Source of the DNA: Pseudorhodoferax sp032153935
Lineage (GTDB): Bacteria > Pseudomonadota > Gammaproteobacteria > Burkholderiales > Burkholderiaceae_C
Reading direction: 5' to 3'
Assembly (NCBI RefSeq): GCF_964253035.1
Contig: NZ_CAXUQL020000001.1
Span: 3,162,001 to 3,226,000, forward strand
Length of the DNA: 64,000 bases
Positions 25,275-33,736 of the stretch are shown here, in pieces. Position numbers and translations under genes: made by a program. A model generated the notes under the pieces. It was not told the DNA's origin, did not search any database, and saw nothing but the letters and a program-made list of their open reading frames with translations. Position 1 is the first letter of the stretch. Every line of letters starts with the position of its first letter.

Positions 25275-26288
25275 GTGAAAGAGTTCCCCGCCAAGCGGCG
25301 CACCGCTTTGTTCAATCTGTCGGCGATGGCAGTCGCCCTGGTCGCATCTTCTTTCAGCGCTCCAGGGCAAGCCCAGGACGCCGCCAAATGGCCGACACGC
25401 ACGGTGCGGCTGATCACGCCGTATCCCACCGGAGGTGCGCCGGACACCATCGCCCGCGTGCTGGCCGAGAAGCTCTCGCGTAAGTGGGGGCAGTCGGTCA
25501 TCGTGGAGAACCGGCCTGGCGGCAACGGCTTCATCGCCATCGACGCGTTCAAGCGCGGCGCCAAGGATGGGCATGACCTGATCCAGCTGGACAGCGTGCA
25601 CGTCGCCGCCTACCCCTACCTGTTCAAGAAGCTGCCGTACGACCCGGCGAAAGACTTCGATGTGCAGGCCACGCTGTGGAAGGCCTACATGATGTTCGTC
25701 GTTCCCAGCACCAGCAAGTACAAGACCGTGGGCGATGTGGTCGCCGATGCGAAGGCGAACCCCGGCAAGATCGACTACGGCTCCTGGTCCATCGGCAACC
25801 CGGTGCACCTGGGCATGGAGGAGTTCCAGCACCTCACCGGCACGTCGATGCAGCATGTGGTCTACAAGGAGACCTCGCAGCTCTACACGGCCGTGGCCAC
25901 GGGCGAACTGCCGGTCACCCAGGGCACAGCAGGCACGACCAGCCCGATGTACAAGGCGGGCAAGGTGCGGTATCTGGCGGTGAGCGCGCCGCAGCGCCTG
26001 TCGGCCTATCCCGACGTGCCCACCGTGGCCGAGGCCGGTGGCCCGAAGGACTACGAAGTCAGCGGCTGGAACGTGATCGCTGCGCCTAAGGGGCTGCCAG
26101 CGGCAGTCAGCGAAAAGATCCGCCAGGACATCGCGGAGGCTGTGGCCAGCAAGGACGTGCAGGACCGCTACGCGCTGCTGGGGTATGTGGAGCTGTCGCT
26201 AGACCGCGCGCAGACCGAGACCTTCATCCAGGCAGAAACGAAGCGGCATGAAGCCATCATCAAGCGCGCGAAGATCGAACTGGAGTAG
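25275..26288 (+). CDS. Bug/TctC family tripartite tricarboxylate-type solute receptor
   Basis: This 337-residue periplasmic receptor of the Bug (Bordetella uptake gene) family has a signal peptide ending near APGQAQ. The typical start WPTRTVRLITPYPTGGAPDTIARVLAEKL follows, then NRPGGNGFIAIDAFKR, and PDVPTVAEAGGPKDYEVSGW near the C-terminus. These receptors bind carboxylates for TctAB-type permeases, but no permease gene is present. The start is GTG with AGGAGA upstream; an in-frame TTG nine codons earlier lacks a ribosome site. It is convergent with the LuxR gene, with a hairpin between them. Confidence 0.92.
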   Translation: MKEFPAKRRTALFNLSAMAVALVASSFSAPGQAQDAAKWPTRTVRLITPYPTGGAPDTIARVLAEKLSRKWGQSVIVENRPGGNGFIAIDAFKRGAKDGHDLIQLDSVHVAAYPYLFKKLPYDPAKDFDVQATLWKAYMMFVVPSTSKYKTVGDVVADAKANPGKIDYGSWSIGNPVHLGMEEFQHLTGTSMQHVVYKETSQLYTAVATGELPVTQGTAGTTSPMYKAGKVRYLAVSAPQRLSAYPDVPTVAEAGGPKDYEVSGWNVIAAPKGLPAAVSEKIRQDIAEAVASKDVQDRYALLGYVELSLDRAQTETFIQAETKRHEAIIKRAKIELE

Positions 26289-26311
26289 CGCGGCCGGCCT
26301 GCGCTGCGAGA

Positions 26312-26333
26312 GCCCCGGCGCGTCAGCCGGGGC
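26312..26333. terminator. Bidirectional hairpin between Bug receptor and LuxR genes
   Basis: Perfect 8-bp GC arms (GCCCCGGC and GCCGGGGC) enclose the loop GCGTCA, in the 50-base gap between convergent genes. Confidence 0.55.
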
Positions 26334-26338
26334 CGCGG

Positions 26339-28984
26339 CTAGCGCAACAGCAGCATCTTGCGCCCGATCGACACGGCCTCCACCCGGTTTCGTACGCCAA
26401 GCTTGGCAAACAGCCGGTTCACGTACTGTTTAGTCGTTCCGATGGTGAGCTCCAGTTCTTCCGCAATTTCCTGGTTGCGGTAGCCCCGGTCGAGAAGAGA
26501 CAGGACTTCGACGTCCCGTTTCGTCAAGGGGTCCAGCAGCGCCGGCGGTAGGCCTGCGTTCGAATCGGAGCCAGCGGGCCGCGCAGCGCTGCCCGTCGGC
26601 AGCATCGCGACCACTTCCGCGGGGATGCCGCTCAATGTGGCCATCGTCGCGGACAACGGCTCGCCCTCTTCCAGCAATGCCCTTCGCGCGCCGTTGAACG
26701 ATGCCAGGACCAGGGCCCGTTCAAGGGCACGACGCTCTGACGATCTGTTGCCAATCAGCTGCCAGCAGCGTGCTTGCAACACCTCGATCAAGATGCGCGT
26801 GCCGTCGAAACCGAACTTGCGCGCGGTGTCGTCCAGTCGACCAAGGAAGTGAAGAGCGTCCTGTGGCTTGTGCTGCAGCAGCATCACTTTCGCGCGCAGC
26901 AGGCAGATGCCGCTGCCGGCCCGCCCGACGGCGAAGCCCGGGTAGCTCAGCGCCTGCAACGCTGGCAGAACCTGTCCAGCGGCGACGTGCAGCTCTGCCG
27001 CAAGCAACTCGATGACGCCGGCTCGCCGGGGGCTATGGGCCACGAGCAGCCGTTCGCGGGAGCGTGCGAGTGCACCCCACGCCAGCTCGCGCTCTCCCTG
27101 CGCCCATTGGATTTTTGCCAGCACCCTGTGCGCGTGCAGTTCGTAGTAGACAACGCCACGCGCACGGCACAGCGCCAAGCCCGACTCCGCGGCCTCACGC
27201 GCGGCCTTCAGTTCGTGCAGTTCGTGCAGAACCAGGGCATGCACCACGTGTGCAGGGCCTGAAAGCGCGTCGGGCAGGCCGCGGGGACCACAGTGCTGCT
27301 GCACGGCATCCTCGCAGAGCACCCGTGCTTCACGGAGCTGGCCCTGCTCCACAAGCAGCGGGACCAGATGGAACAAAACATCGATGGCTTTGGTCGGGCG
27401 ACCCATCGGGCCGTATCCGAGTTGCAGTGCGGAACGCCAGGCGGGAATGGCCTCGGTGGGTCGACCGGTCATGACCAGCGCTTGTCCTAGGAAACTGCCT
27501 GCGAGGATGCGCAACGAGACGCTTTCGGGCGCGAGATGCGCCAGCGCAGTCTGCGCAGCATCGCAAGCAGCGCGCGCATCGCCCCAGTTCAGCTCGTAGT
27601 AGGCACGGAAGACGTCCAGCACCGCTCCGTGATCGCCGTCGGCAGGGCGACGCTTCTGCTTCATCGCCAGCTCTGCGTACTGGTGGGCCTCTTCGTTGCG
27701 GCCAACCAGGCACAGGAGCCAGGCCTTACAGCCGGCCAGGTCGACATTCTCCAGAACGACGTGATCCGGAAGGGTGTCGAGCCGCGCCAGGAAAGCGTGA
27801 ACGTCCCCAGATTGCAACGCATGGTCCAGCGTCCCGCTCAGCAGGCGCACGCATGCGTCGATGTCACTGGCGGCAAGCGCATGGTCCAGTGCGCAGATCG
27901 GGTTCCCTTGCTGTTCATGCCAGGCGGCGGCTCGCGCATGAAATTGCTTTGCAGACGAGATGGGAATGGCTGTGCTGAGCGCGTCACGGAGGACCCGAGG
28001 CACCCGATAGCTGCCGGGCGCCCGGCCATCTGCTGCTTCGAGAAGGTGATGCTGTAGCAGCAGGTCGATGAGCGCGCTGACGCAGCTGTCGCCTGTCACC
28101 GTTGCGCACAGGGATTCGTTGACCTGGCCCAGAAGTCCGCAGGCTTGCAGAAACGTCATCAGGCGTGGCGGCAGACTGCGCAGGATCTCCACTTCGACGA
28201 ACTCGACCACGTAGGGGTGCCGTCCAGAGATTGCCGTTGCGCCCTCCTTTGATCCTGGGAACTCACCGGGATCGCCGCGATGGCGTGCGGACGAAATGGC
28301 AAGCTGCAGCATCGCTGGCCAGCCATCGGTGCTGTCCTGGAGGGCCTGCGCCTCGTCTTCACCGATCGACATTCCGGACGCGCTGCATAGCCTCTGCGCC
28401 TCGGCCGCATCGAAACGGAGGTCGCGCAGACCGATTTCCGACAGCCAGCCTTTGGCGCGCCAGCTGGCCAACGGCAAGCACGGGCGCTGGCGGGTGATCA
28501 ACACAAGACGCACCGTCTCGGGAAGATGTGGGACCGCGAACTGCAGAGCACGCGCGATGGCGCGGCCATCGACGAACTGAAAGTCGTCGAGGACGATGAT
28601 GACCGGCGTGTTCCATTCGCGCAGGTCCTCCAGAAGGTAGCTCAGGAGGTCCAATGGGTCGGCGTCCTGGCCACGCGCAAGCATGCCGGTGACGTCCGCA
28701 GACACGCCGGGGTGATGGCGCCTCAGAGCCGCAAGAATGTGGTGAAGCAACCGCGGACCGTTTCGATCCTTGGCATCCAGCGATACCCAGGCGACCAGGG
28801 GTGTGGCTTCTCCGTGGGAGCTCCAGTCTGCGACCAGTGTGGTCTTGCCGAAGCCGGCGGGTGCCGAGATCACCGTCACGGGACGCTCGGTGCACGCATC
28901 CATCAAACCGTGCAAACGGGCGCGTGGCTGTGCGCGCATGCCTGCCGAAGGGATCGTCGTTTTCAGTTTCTCGAGGCGGCTCAT
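26339..28984 (-). CDS. MalT-like LuxR-family ATP-dependent regulator
   Basis: This 881-residue large LuxR regulator of the MalT (LAL/STAND) type has an N-terminal NTPase with Walker A near 41-49 (APAGFGKTTLV) and Walker B-like VIIVLDDFQF. A long helical/TPR middle follows, then a C-terminal LuxR helix-turn-helix (LTKRDVEVLSLLDRGYRNQEIAEELELTIGTTKQYVNRLFAKL). Such proteins bind an effector and ATP, oligomerise and activate transcription. The start follows AAGGAGGA. It is 19 bases after the tctC-like gene at 29004, so receptor and regulator are co-transcribed. It is the only regulator inside the IS91-bracketed segment and a candidate controller of the neighbouring operons. Confidence 0.92.
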   Translation of the reverse strand: MSRLEKLKTTIPSAGMRAQPRARLHGLMDACTERPVTVISAPAGFGKTTLVADWSSHGEATPLVAWVSLDAKDRNGPRLLHHILAALRRHHPGVSADVTGMLARGQDADPLDLLSYLLEDLREWNTPVIIVLDDFQFVDGRAIARALQFAVPHLPETVRLVLITRQRPCLPLASWRAKGWLSEIGLRDLRFDAAEAQRLCSASGMSIGEDEAQALQDSTDGWPAMLQLAISSARHRGDPGEFPGSKEGATAISGRHPYVVEFVEVEILRSLPPRLMTFLQACGLLGQVNESLCATVTGDSCVSALIDLLLQHHLLEAADGRAPGSYRVPRVLRDALSTAIPISSAKQFHARAAAWHEQQGNPICALDHALAASDIDACVRLLSGTLDHALQSGDVHAFLARLDTLPDHVVLENVDLAGCKAWLLCLVGRNEEAHQYAELAMKQKRRPADGDHGAVLDVFRAYYELNWGDARAACDAAQTALAHLAPESVSLRILAGSFLGQALVMTGRPTEAIPAWRSALQLGYGPMGRPTKAIDVLFHLVPLLVEQGQLREARVLCEDAVQQHCGPRGLPDALSGPAHVVHALVLHELHELKAAREAAESGLALCRARGVVYYELHAHRVLAKIQWAQGERELAWGALARSRERLLVAHSPRRAGVIELLAAELHVAAGQVLPALQALSYPGFAVGRAGSGICLLRAKVMLLQHKPQDALHFLGRLDDTARKFGFDGTRILIEVLQARCWQLIGNRSSERRALERALVLASFNGARRALLEEGEPLSATMATLSGIPAEVVAMLPTGSAARPAGSDSNAGLPPALLDPLTKRDVEVLSLLDRGYRNQEIAEELELTIGTTKQYVNRLFAKLGVRNRVEAVSIGRKMLLLR

Positions 28985-29003
28985 GTCTTCCTCCTTTGGT
29001 CCC

Positions 29004-30074
29004 CTACCTTTGGGGGCTCGACCGTTCTTGGTTCGGCGCATTCGCCTTCCATAATGCGGCTTCGGCAGCGCTGCCCCACAGGAACTGTTCTCGCCGAATC
29101 AGCTCGCGGAACTTCTCAGGCGTTCCGCCTTCAACACGCAGACCGAGGTTGCCAAAAGCGGCTCTCACCTTCTCGTCACCCAAGGCTTCGTTCAGGGCCG
29201 CATTGATCTTGTCGATGTCGGCTCGGGGAGTGCCTGCTGGAGCCAGCAACCCGGACCAGAACTGGACCTGAAGACCAGGGAGGCCCGCTTGTGCTGCGGT
29301 CGGCACGTCGGGCGGGTAACCCGGCGCTCTCGGGCCCAGGATGGCAAGGATTCGCACGGCTCCGGACTGGAGGTACGCTGCTGGCACTGCGCTGAGCTGG
29401 TCGAAGAGCACATGTATGCGGCCCGCCGCCAGGTCCGGCAACAGCTTGGTCACGCTGTTGTACGGTACATGCGCCAGGTCCACCCCTGTGGCGGCCATGA
29501 ACATTTGCCCGGTCAGATGAACAACGCTGCCATCCCCAACCGAACCGAAGTTGAATGTGCCCGGCTGGGCCCGTGCCACTGCAATGAGTTCGTCGAGCGT
29601 CTCGACGCCCATCCTCGCCGATACCAAGACAGCTGCCGGAGCACTGGCAATGAGGCCGACCGGCTCAAACGAGGCAGCGGAATAGGGAACGGCCCCGCGC
29701 GCGGCAGGCAGCACAGCCAGAGTGGAAACTGTTCCCATCCCCACGACTTTGCCGTCTGCAGGAGACCGAGCCAGCGCAGCCATCCCGATGGCGCCTGCCG
29801 CGCCGGCCTTGTTCAGAACGACCACGGGCCGTTGCAGCTCTTCCGACATCGCGCTGGCCATCGTTCGGCCAACGATATCGATAGAACCCCCAGGTCCATA
29901 GGGCACGACCAACGTAAGCGGATCTGAAGCGCGAAATCCTAGGAGCTGTCCTGCTGGAGAGCCCCAAGCGAAAAGTGCGGCAACAACGAGGAGTGTTCGA
30001 ACAATGCGGCTCCGAACGACCGCGCCTCTGCCGGACTTGTTGTCTCCATGGTCCGTCATGTCACGAAGTGTCAT
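29004..30074 (-). CDS. Bug/TctC family solute receptor
   Basis: This is a periplasmic Bug-type receptor of about 356 residues. The leader contains VVRSRIVRTLLVVAALFAWG, and family landmarks are LTLVVPYGPGGSIDIVGRTMA, VLNKAGAAGAIGMAALARS and PGYPPDVPTAAQAGLPGLQVQFW. The start is uncertain: ATG codons at 30074 and 30059 and a TTG at 30095 all lack a clear Shine-Dalgarno; the first ATG is used. The gene precedes the LuxR regulator on the same transcript. No TctA/TctB permease is present. Confidence 0.88.
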   Translation of the reverse strand: MTLRDMTDHGDNKSGRGAVVRSRIVRTLLVVAALFAWGSPAGQLLGFRASDPLTLVVPYGPGGSIDIVGRTMASAMSEELQRPVVVLNKAGAAGAIGMAALARSPADGKVVGMGTVSTLAVLPAARGAVPYSAASFEPVGLIASAPAAVLVSARMGVETLDELIAVARAQPGTFNFGSVGDGSVVHLTGQMFMAATGVDLAHVPYNSVTKLLPDLAAGRIHVLFDQLSAVPAAYLQSGAVRILAILGPRAPGYPPDVPTAAQAGLPGLQVQFWSGLLAPAGTPRADIDKINAALNEALGDEKVRAAFGNLGLRVEGGTPEKFRELIRREQFLWGSAAEAALWKANAPNQERSSPQR

Positions 30075-30395
30075 GGAACCGAAACGTTGGGCCAAGAGAC
30101 CGCTGTGGCTAGCAGGTATGCCCGATTGATATATCGCGCGCCGTGAAATACGAGTTCAAGAAGGTTGTGCAGATTCTTTTCTATGGGCGAGGAGACATGC
30201 TGGAGCGCGGGCGCAGCTATCTGGCCTCAATCGGACCCCTGCAAGCGGGGTCTGTCTCTCTGAGGGGTTTATGCACACACGTGTCTTGAACTGAAATACG
30301 GTGCCTTGCCGAAGGCGGTGCATCGGCAGCCTGGCCGTAAACGACCGCTATGGGCAGGAACAGTCATTCAAGGCTCTGCGGCGGACGACTGCAGT
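30075..30395. other. Promoter region and degenerate repeat next to IS91 copy B
   Basis: This is gene-free. The left end of this stretch should hold the promoter of the receptor-luxR operon. The part next to the IS91 end contains AACGACCGCTATGGGCAGG and AACAGTCATTCAAGG, a degenerate dyad-rich repeat that resembles the sequence beside copy A. Confidence 0.45.
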
Positions 30396-30430
30396 TGTTT
30401 AGGGTTGTGAGATACCTGCCCGGCAAGCCG

Positions 30431-30455
30431 CAGGTCGTGGATGAGCCACGACCTG
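30431..30455. other. Hairpin near right end of IS91 copy B (oriIS candidate)
   Basis: This is the same 10-bp perfect stem with a 5-base loop as at 11415-11439, here 35 bases inside the inner end of copy B. Confidence 0.55.
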
Positions 30456-30751
30456 AGGGCAGGTGTCGCACAAGCCTCGAGGGAGGAAACCGCGGATTGC
30501 GTCGCTGCGGCAGTTTGCCGCGGCAGGCTATGGGGATTTGAGCAACGCGATGCTGGTCCTGGCGGCCAGGCTGTGGGTCCGCGCATGCCGGATGGCGCCG
30601 CCCATGACGGCGCCGCCTGATCGGATGGACCAGCAGCAGCCGGCCAACTGTGGTCCACGATGGTGACGCAGCTGCCACGCGCACGATTGCCCAGCCGGTG
30701 CAGGCCACTGGCCGATCAGCGCGTGTTGCGATCCGTGCGTGCCGTCGCTGG

Positions 30752-31930
30752 TCATGGCGGCGGTGCGCGGATGGCCATGCCGCGCATGAAGACCAGCAAG
30801 ATGCTCATTGCCTGCCCGCAGTGCCGGCAGATGAAGGTGGCAGCTGGCGGGGCCGACGCAGCAGCGTCACTGTCCGCCGCGAGGGGCGCTGGCGGAGCCT
30901 GGAGCAGCTCGCGCGCCAACGCCAGGCTGGCCGTGCGGCAGCCGTTGGCCAGCAACCCGTAGTGACGGATGCGGTGCAGGCCTGCAGGCAGTACGTGTAG
31001 CAAGAAGCGGCGCATGAACTCCGCCGGATCCAGCGTCATGGCCTTGTGGCGCGTGCGGCCCTTGGCGCGGTAGTCCTTCCAGCGGAACGTCACGCCGCGC
31101 TCGTCCATCGCCAGCAGCCGGCTGTTGGAGATCGCCACCCGGTGGGTGTAGCGCGACAGATAGGCCAGCACGGACTGCGGCCCGGCGAAGGGACGCTTAG
31201 CGTAGACCACCCACTCGACCCGGCGCAGCGGTGCCAGCCAGCGCTTGAAGGCCGGTGCGCCGGCAAGGGTGGCCTGCTCGCCGAAGAACTGCAGCTTGCC
31301 GCCCGCGTGCAGCCGCCACAGCTCTTCAAGGAAGCGCCTTCGGAACAGGCGCGACAGCACCCGCACCGGCAGGAAGAAGCCAGGCCGGCACGCCACCCAG
31401 GTCTTGCCATCGGGGGCCAGCCCACCGCCGGGCACGATGCCGTGCACGTGCGGATGGTGCGTCAGCGCAGAGCCCCAGGTGTGCAGCACCAGTGTCGCCC
31501 CGATCCTGGCGCCCAGGTGCTTCGGATCGGCGGCGATGGTCAGCAGCACCTCGGCGGCCAGGTCGAACAGCAGCCCATAGAGCACCGCCTTGTTCTGGTA
31601 CGCGATGTCCGCCACGGGCGCCGGCAGCGTGAACACCACGTGGTAATACTCCACCGGCAGCAGATCGGCCTGGCGCGCATCGAGCCAGCGCTGTGCCGCC
31701 GCGCTCTGGCACTTGGGGCAGTGCCGGTTGCGGCAGGAGTTGTAGGAGACCTGGTCGGTACCGCAGCCTTCGCAGCGCAGCACGTGGCCACCCAGCGCCG
31801 CGCTGCGGCACTGTGCGATGGCCGACATGACCTTGAGCTGGCCCAGGCTCAGGTGGCCGCGCTGGGCGGCACGCCAGGCCGGGCCATGCTGGTGGAAGAC
31901 ATCGGCCACCTCCAGGGCTGGCCGTCCCAT
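30752..31930 (-). CDS. IS91-family HUH transposase (copy B)
   Basis: This 392-residue protein is identical to the one encoded at 9940-11118. The zinc-finger cysteines (53-74), HPHVH (159-163) and Tyr257/Tyr261 are all intact, so both copies should be functional. Confidence 0.95.
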   Translation of the reverse strand: MGRPALEVADVFHQHGPAWRAAQRGHLSLGQLKVMSAIAQCRSAALGGHVLRCEGCGTDQVSYNSCRNRHCPKCQSAAAQRWLDARQADLLPVEYYHVVFTLPAPVADIAYQNKAVLYGLLFDLAAEVLLTIAADPKHLGARIGATLVLHTWGSALTHHPHVHGIVPGGGLAPDGKTWVACRPGFFLPVRVLSRLFRRRFLEELWRLHAGGKLQFFGEQATLAGAPAFKRWLAPLRRVEWVVYAKRPFAGPQSVLAYLSRYTHRVAISNSRLLAMDERGVTFRWKDYRAKGRTRHKAMTLDPAEFMRRFLLHVLPAGLHRIRHYGLLANGCRTASLALARELLQAPPAPLAADSDAAASAPPAATFICRHCGQAMSILLVFMRGMAIRAPPP

Positions 31931-31939
31931 GGCTGCACC

Positions 31940-32815
31940 TCAGGACGGCGGCAGCGGCTCCAGCGGGCCGATCACCTCGCGCAGCAGATCGGTGGCCACG
32001 TGGGTGTAGATCGCCGTCGTCTCCAGCCGCTTGTGGCCCAGCAGCACCTGGATCACGCGAATGTCCACCTTGCGCTCCAGCAGGTGCGTTGCGAACCCGT
32101 GGCGCAGCGTGTGTGTGGAGACGCGCTTGTCGATACCGGCCGCTTCAGCGGCCGCATGAATGGCGCGGTTGAGCTGGCGCGGCGTCAGTGGGTCGGTCGG
32201 GTCCATGCCCGGGAACAGCCAGCCACCGGGCCGCATGCGGCCCTGCGCATTGGCGACGCGCCACCAGGTGCGCAGACGCTGCAGCAACACCGGGCTGAGC
32301 ATCGCGTAGCGGTCCTTGCGGCCCTTGCCTTGCTCCACCCTCAACGTCATGCGCTCGCCATCCACGTCGGTGACCTTCAGGTGGACGACCTCGCTGGCGC
32401 GCAGGCCCGCGCCATAGGCAACCGACAGCGCGGCCTGGTGCTTGACGTTGGTGGCCGCGGCGATCAGGCGCGTGGTCTCCTGCACGCTGAGCACCACGGG
32501 CACCTTGTGCGGCAGCTTGACCGGATGCATGCGGGCCATCAGGTCCACGCGCTGCAGCGTGACGTCGAAGAAGAAACGCAGGCCGGTCTGCGTGGCGTTC
32601 AGCGTCATGGGCGAAGTGCCCGAGTCCACCAGGTGCAGTTGGAAGTTGCGCAGGTCTTCCACGCTGGCCGTGTCCGGCGAGCGGTGCAGGTAAGCGGCCA
32701 GCTTGCGCACGGCCCGGATGTAGGCCACCTGCGTGCGTGGATCCAGCTTGCGGATGCGCATGTCTTCGAGCATGCGCTGGCGCAGCGGCGTGACCGCCGG
32801 AATGATCGTGTCCAT
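31940..32815 (-). CDS. Tyrosine recombinase of IS91-type element (copy B)
   Basis: This 291-residue protein is identical to that at 9055-9930, with Arg139, His235, Arg238, His261 and Tyr270 all present. It lies 9 bases upstream of the transposase gene on the minus strand. Confidence 0.93.
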   Translation of the reverse strand: MDTIIPAVTPLRQRMLEDMRIRKLDPRTQVAYIRAVRKLAAYLHRSPDTASVEDLRNFQLHLVDSGTSPMTLNATQTGLRFFFDVTLQRVDLMARMHPVKLPHKVPVVLSVQETTRLIAAATNVKHQAALSVAYGAGLRASEVVHLKVTDVDGERMTLRVEQGKGRKDRYAMLSPVLLQRLRTWWRVANAQGRMRPGGWLFPGMDPTDPLTPRQLNRAIHAAAEAAGIDKRVSTHTLRHGFATHLLERKVDIRVIQVLLGHKRLETTAIYTHVATDLLREVIGPLEPLPPS

Positions 32816-32932
32816 GGTTGCAGCTCCGTCGATGAGCGAGGCGGGATTGCCTCGACATCGACGGTGGCAGCAACGCGGGAATCAAGCGGCCACGCGTCGC
32901 GCGGAGCGCCTACCGCGCGAGCGGTTTAGTCC

Positions 32933-33311
32933 GATGGCCGATTGCCGGTACCGAGGATCCCACGCAACTGCTCGCTGGACGGAGCACGCCCAGACAGGTC
33001 GGTGTCCGTCGGTGTCCATAAGCGCCGAACTGCGCGTTCACGTCGCCGAAACCACTGTGCACATCCACCGGAATCCGCAGTACCGGCATCAGGCAACTGC
33101 CCGCAATGCCGGACAAGCGCTCCCGCTTACACCCCGGCGTGGAGTCGGCCGACAAGCGCAAGACGGCGATCACGCGCCTGCAATACGACCCGAACCACCG
33201 CACGACCGTCTACGGCGGCATCGGCTACAGCGGTGCAGCGAGCAACCAGAATGTTCCCACCGCGGTGAAGGGAGCGGACACAGGCCGCTGGCGCGGCGTG
33301 GTCCGCCGCGC
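32933..33311. other. Gene-free, repeat-like stretch right of IS91 copy B
   Basis: No gene is supported. The sequence has many short dyads and a base composition unlike the coding regions. It looks like eroded intergenic repeat sequence of the same general kind as at the inner IS91 end. Confidence 0.4.
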
Positions 33312-33719
33312 CTACACGCCCAACAGGCGGGAACCCTCGGCGAAGGCTTGCTCCACCGTGCAAACCGTGCGCATCGGCACGCCGAAGGCCTTCTCGGCGA
33401 GCATCGACTGGGCCAGCAGCGCCGCCCGCCTGACGGCATCCGGTTCCACGCTGATCACTGCCTTGCACAGCGCCGCCAGCGCCTGCTTGTTGTGCTTGAG
33501 CCAGATGCCGCGTTGCTTGCGGTCTTCATGGGATTCCTCGGCTCTCGCATGTGCGAGCACCACCACGAACGGCCGTCCGTGCGCGATCAGTGCCTGCAGC
33601 TCCGCTGCCCACCGTGCCGCGTAGCCAGGGGGTGTCTCGGCGCTCGCCAGAACCAGCGGGAAGCGGGAGACGTCGTGGATGCTGAAGTCGGTCGTTTTCA
33701 AGGTCACAGCGTTGTCCAT
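33312..33719 (-). CDS. Conserved-looking hypothetical protein (135 aa)
   Basis: This soluble protein of 135 residues has alternating hydrophobic strands and helices (FPLVLASAE, PFVVVLAHARAEESHEDRKQRGIWLKHNKQALAALCKAVISVEPD, MLAEKAFGVPMRTVCTVEQAFAEGSRLL), suggesting a compact alpha/beta fold. No family is recognised with confidence. It starts 17 bases after the stop of the DHA2 pump gene on the same strand and is probably co-transcribed with it, but the Shine-Dalgarno is weak. Confidence 0.7.
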   Translation of the reverse strand: MDNAVTLKTTDFSIHDVSRFPLVLASAETPPGYAARWAAELQALIAHGRPFVVVLAHARAEESHEDRKQRGIWLKHNKQALAALCKAVISVEPDAVRRAALLAQSMLAEKAFGVPMRTVCTVEQAFAEGSRLLGV

Positions 33720-33736
33720 TCGAATGAAGGTGCGCC

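Larger units (their letters stand above)
30396..32932 (-). mobile_element. IS91-family element, copy B (inverted)
   Basis: This is a 2537-bp copy identical, as far as could be read, to 8938-11474 and in opposite orientation; matching positions always sum to 41870. It carries the same recombinase and transposase genes, both intact. Its right (origin) end faces the internal 18.9-kb segment, as does that of copy A. Confidence 0.9.

Noticed and set aside
32910..33203. 97-codon frame on the minus strand next to IS91 copy B
   Set aside because: No ribosome site or domain; the DNA looks like degenerate intergenic repeat sequence and part of it lies inside the IS element.
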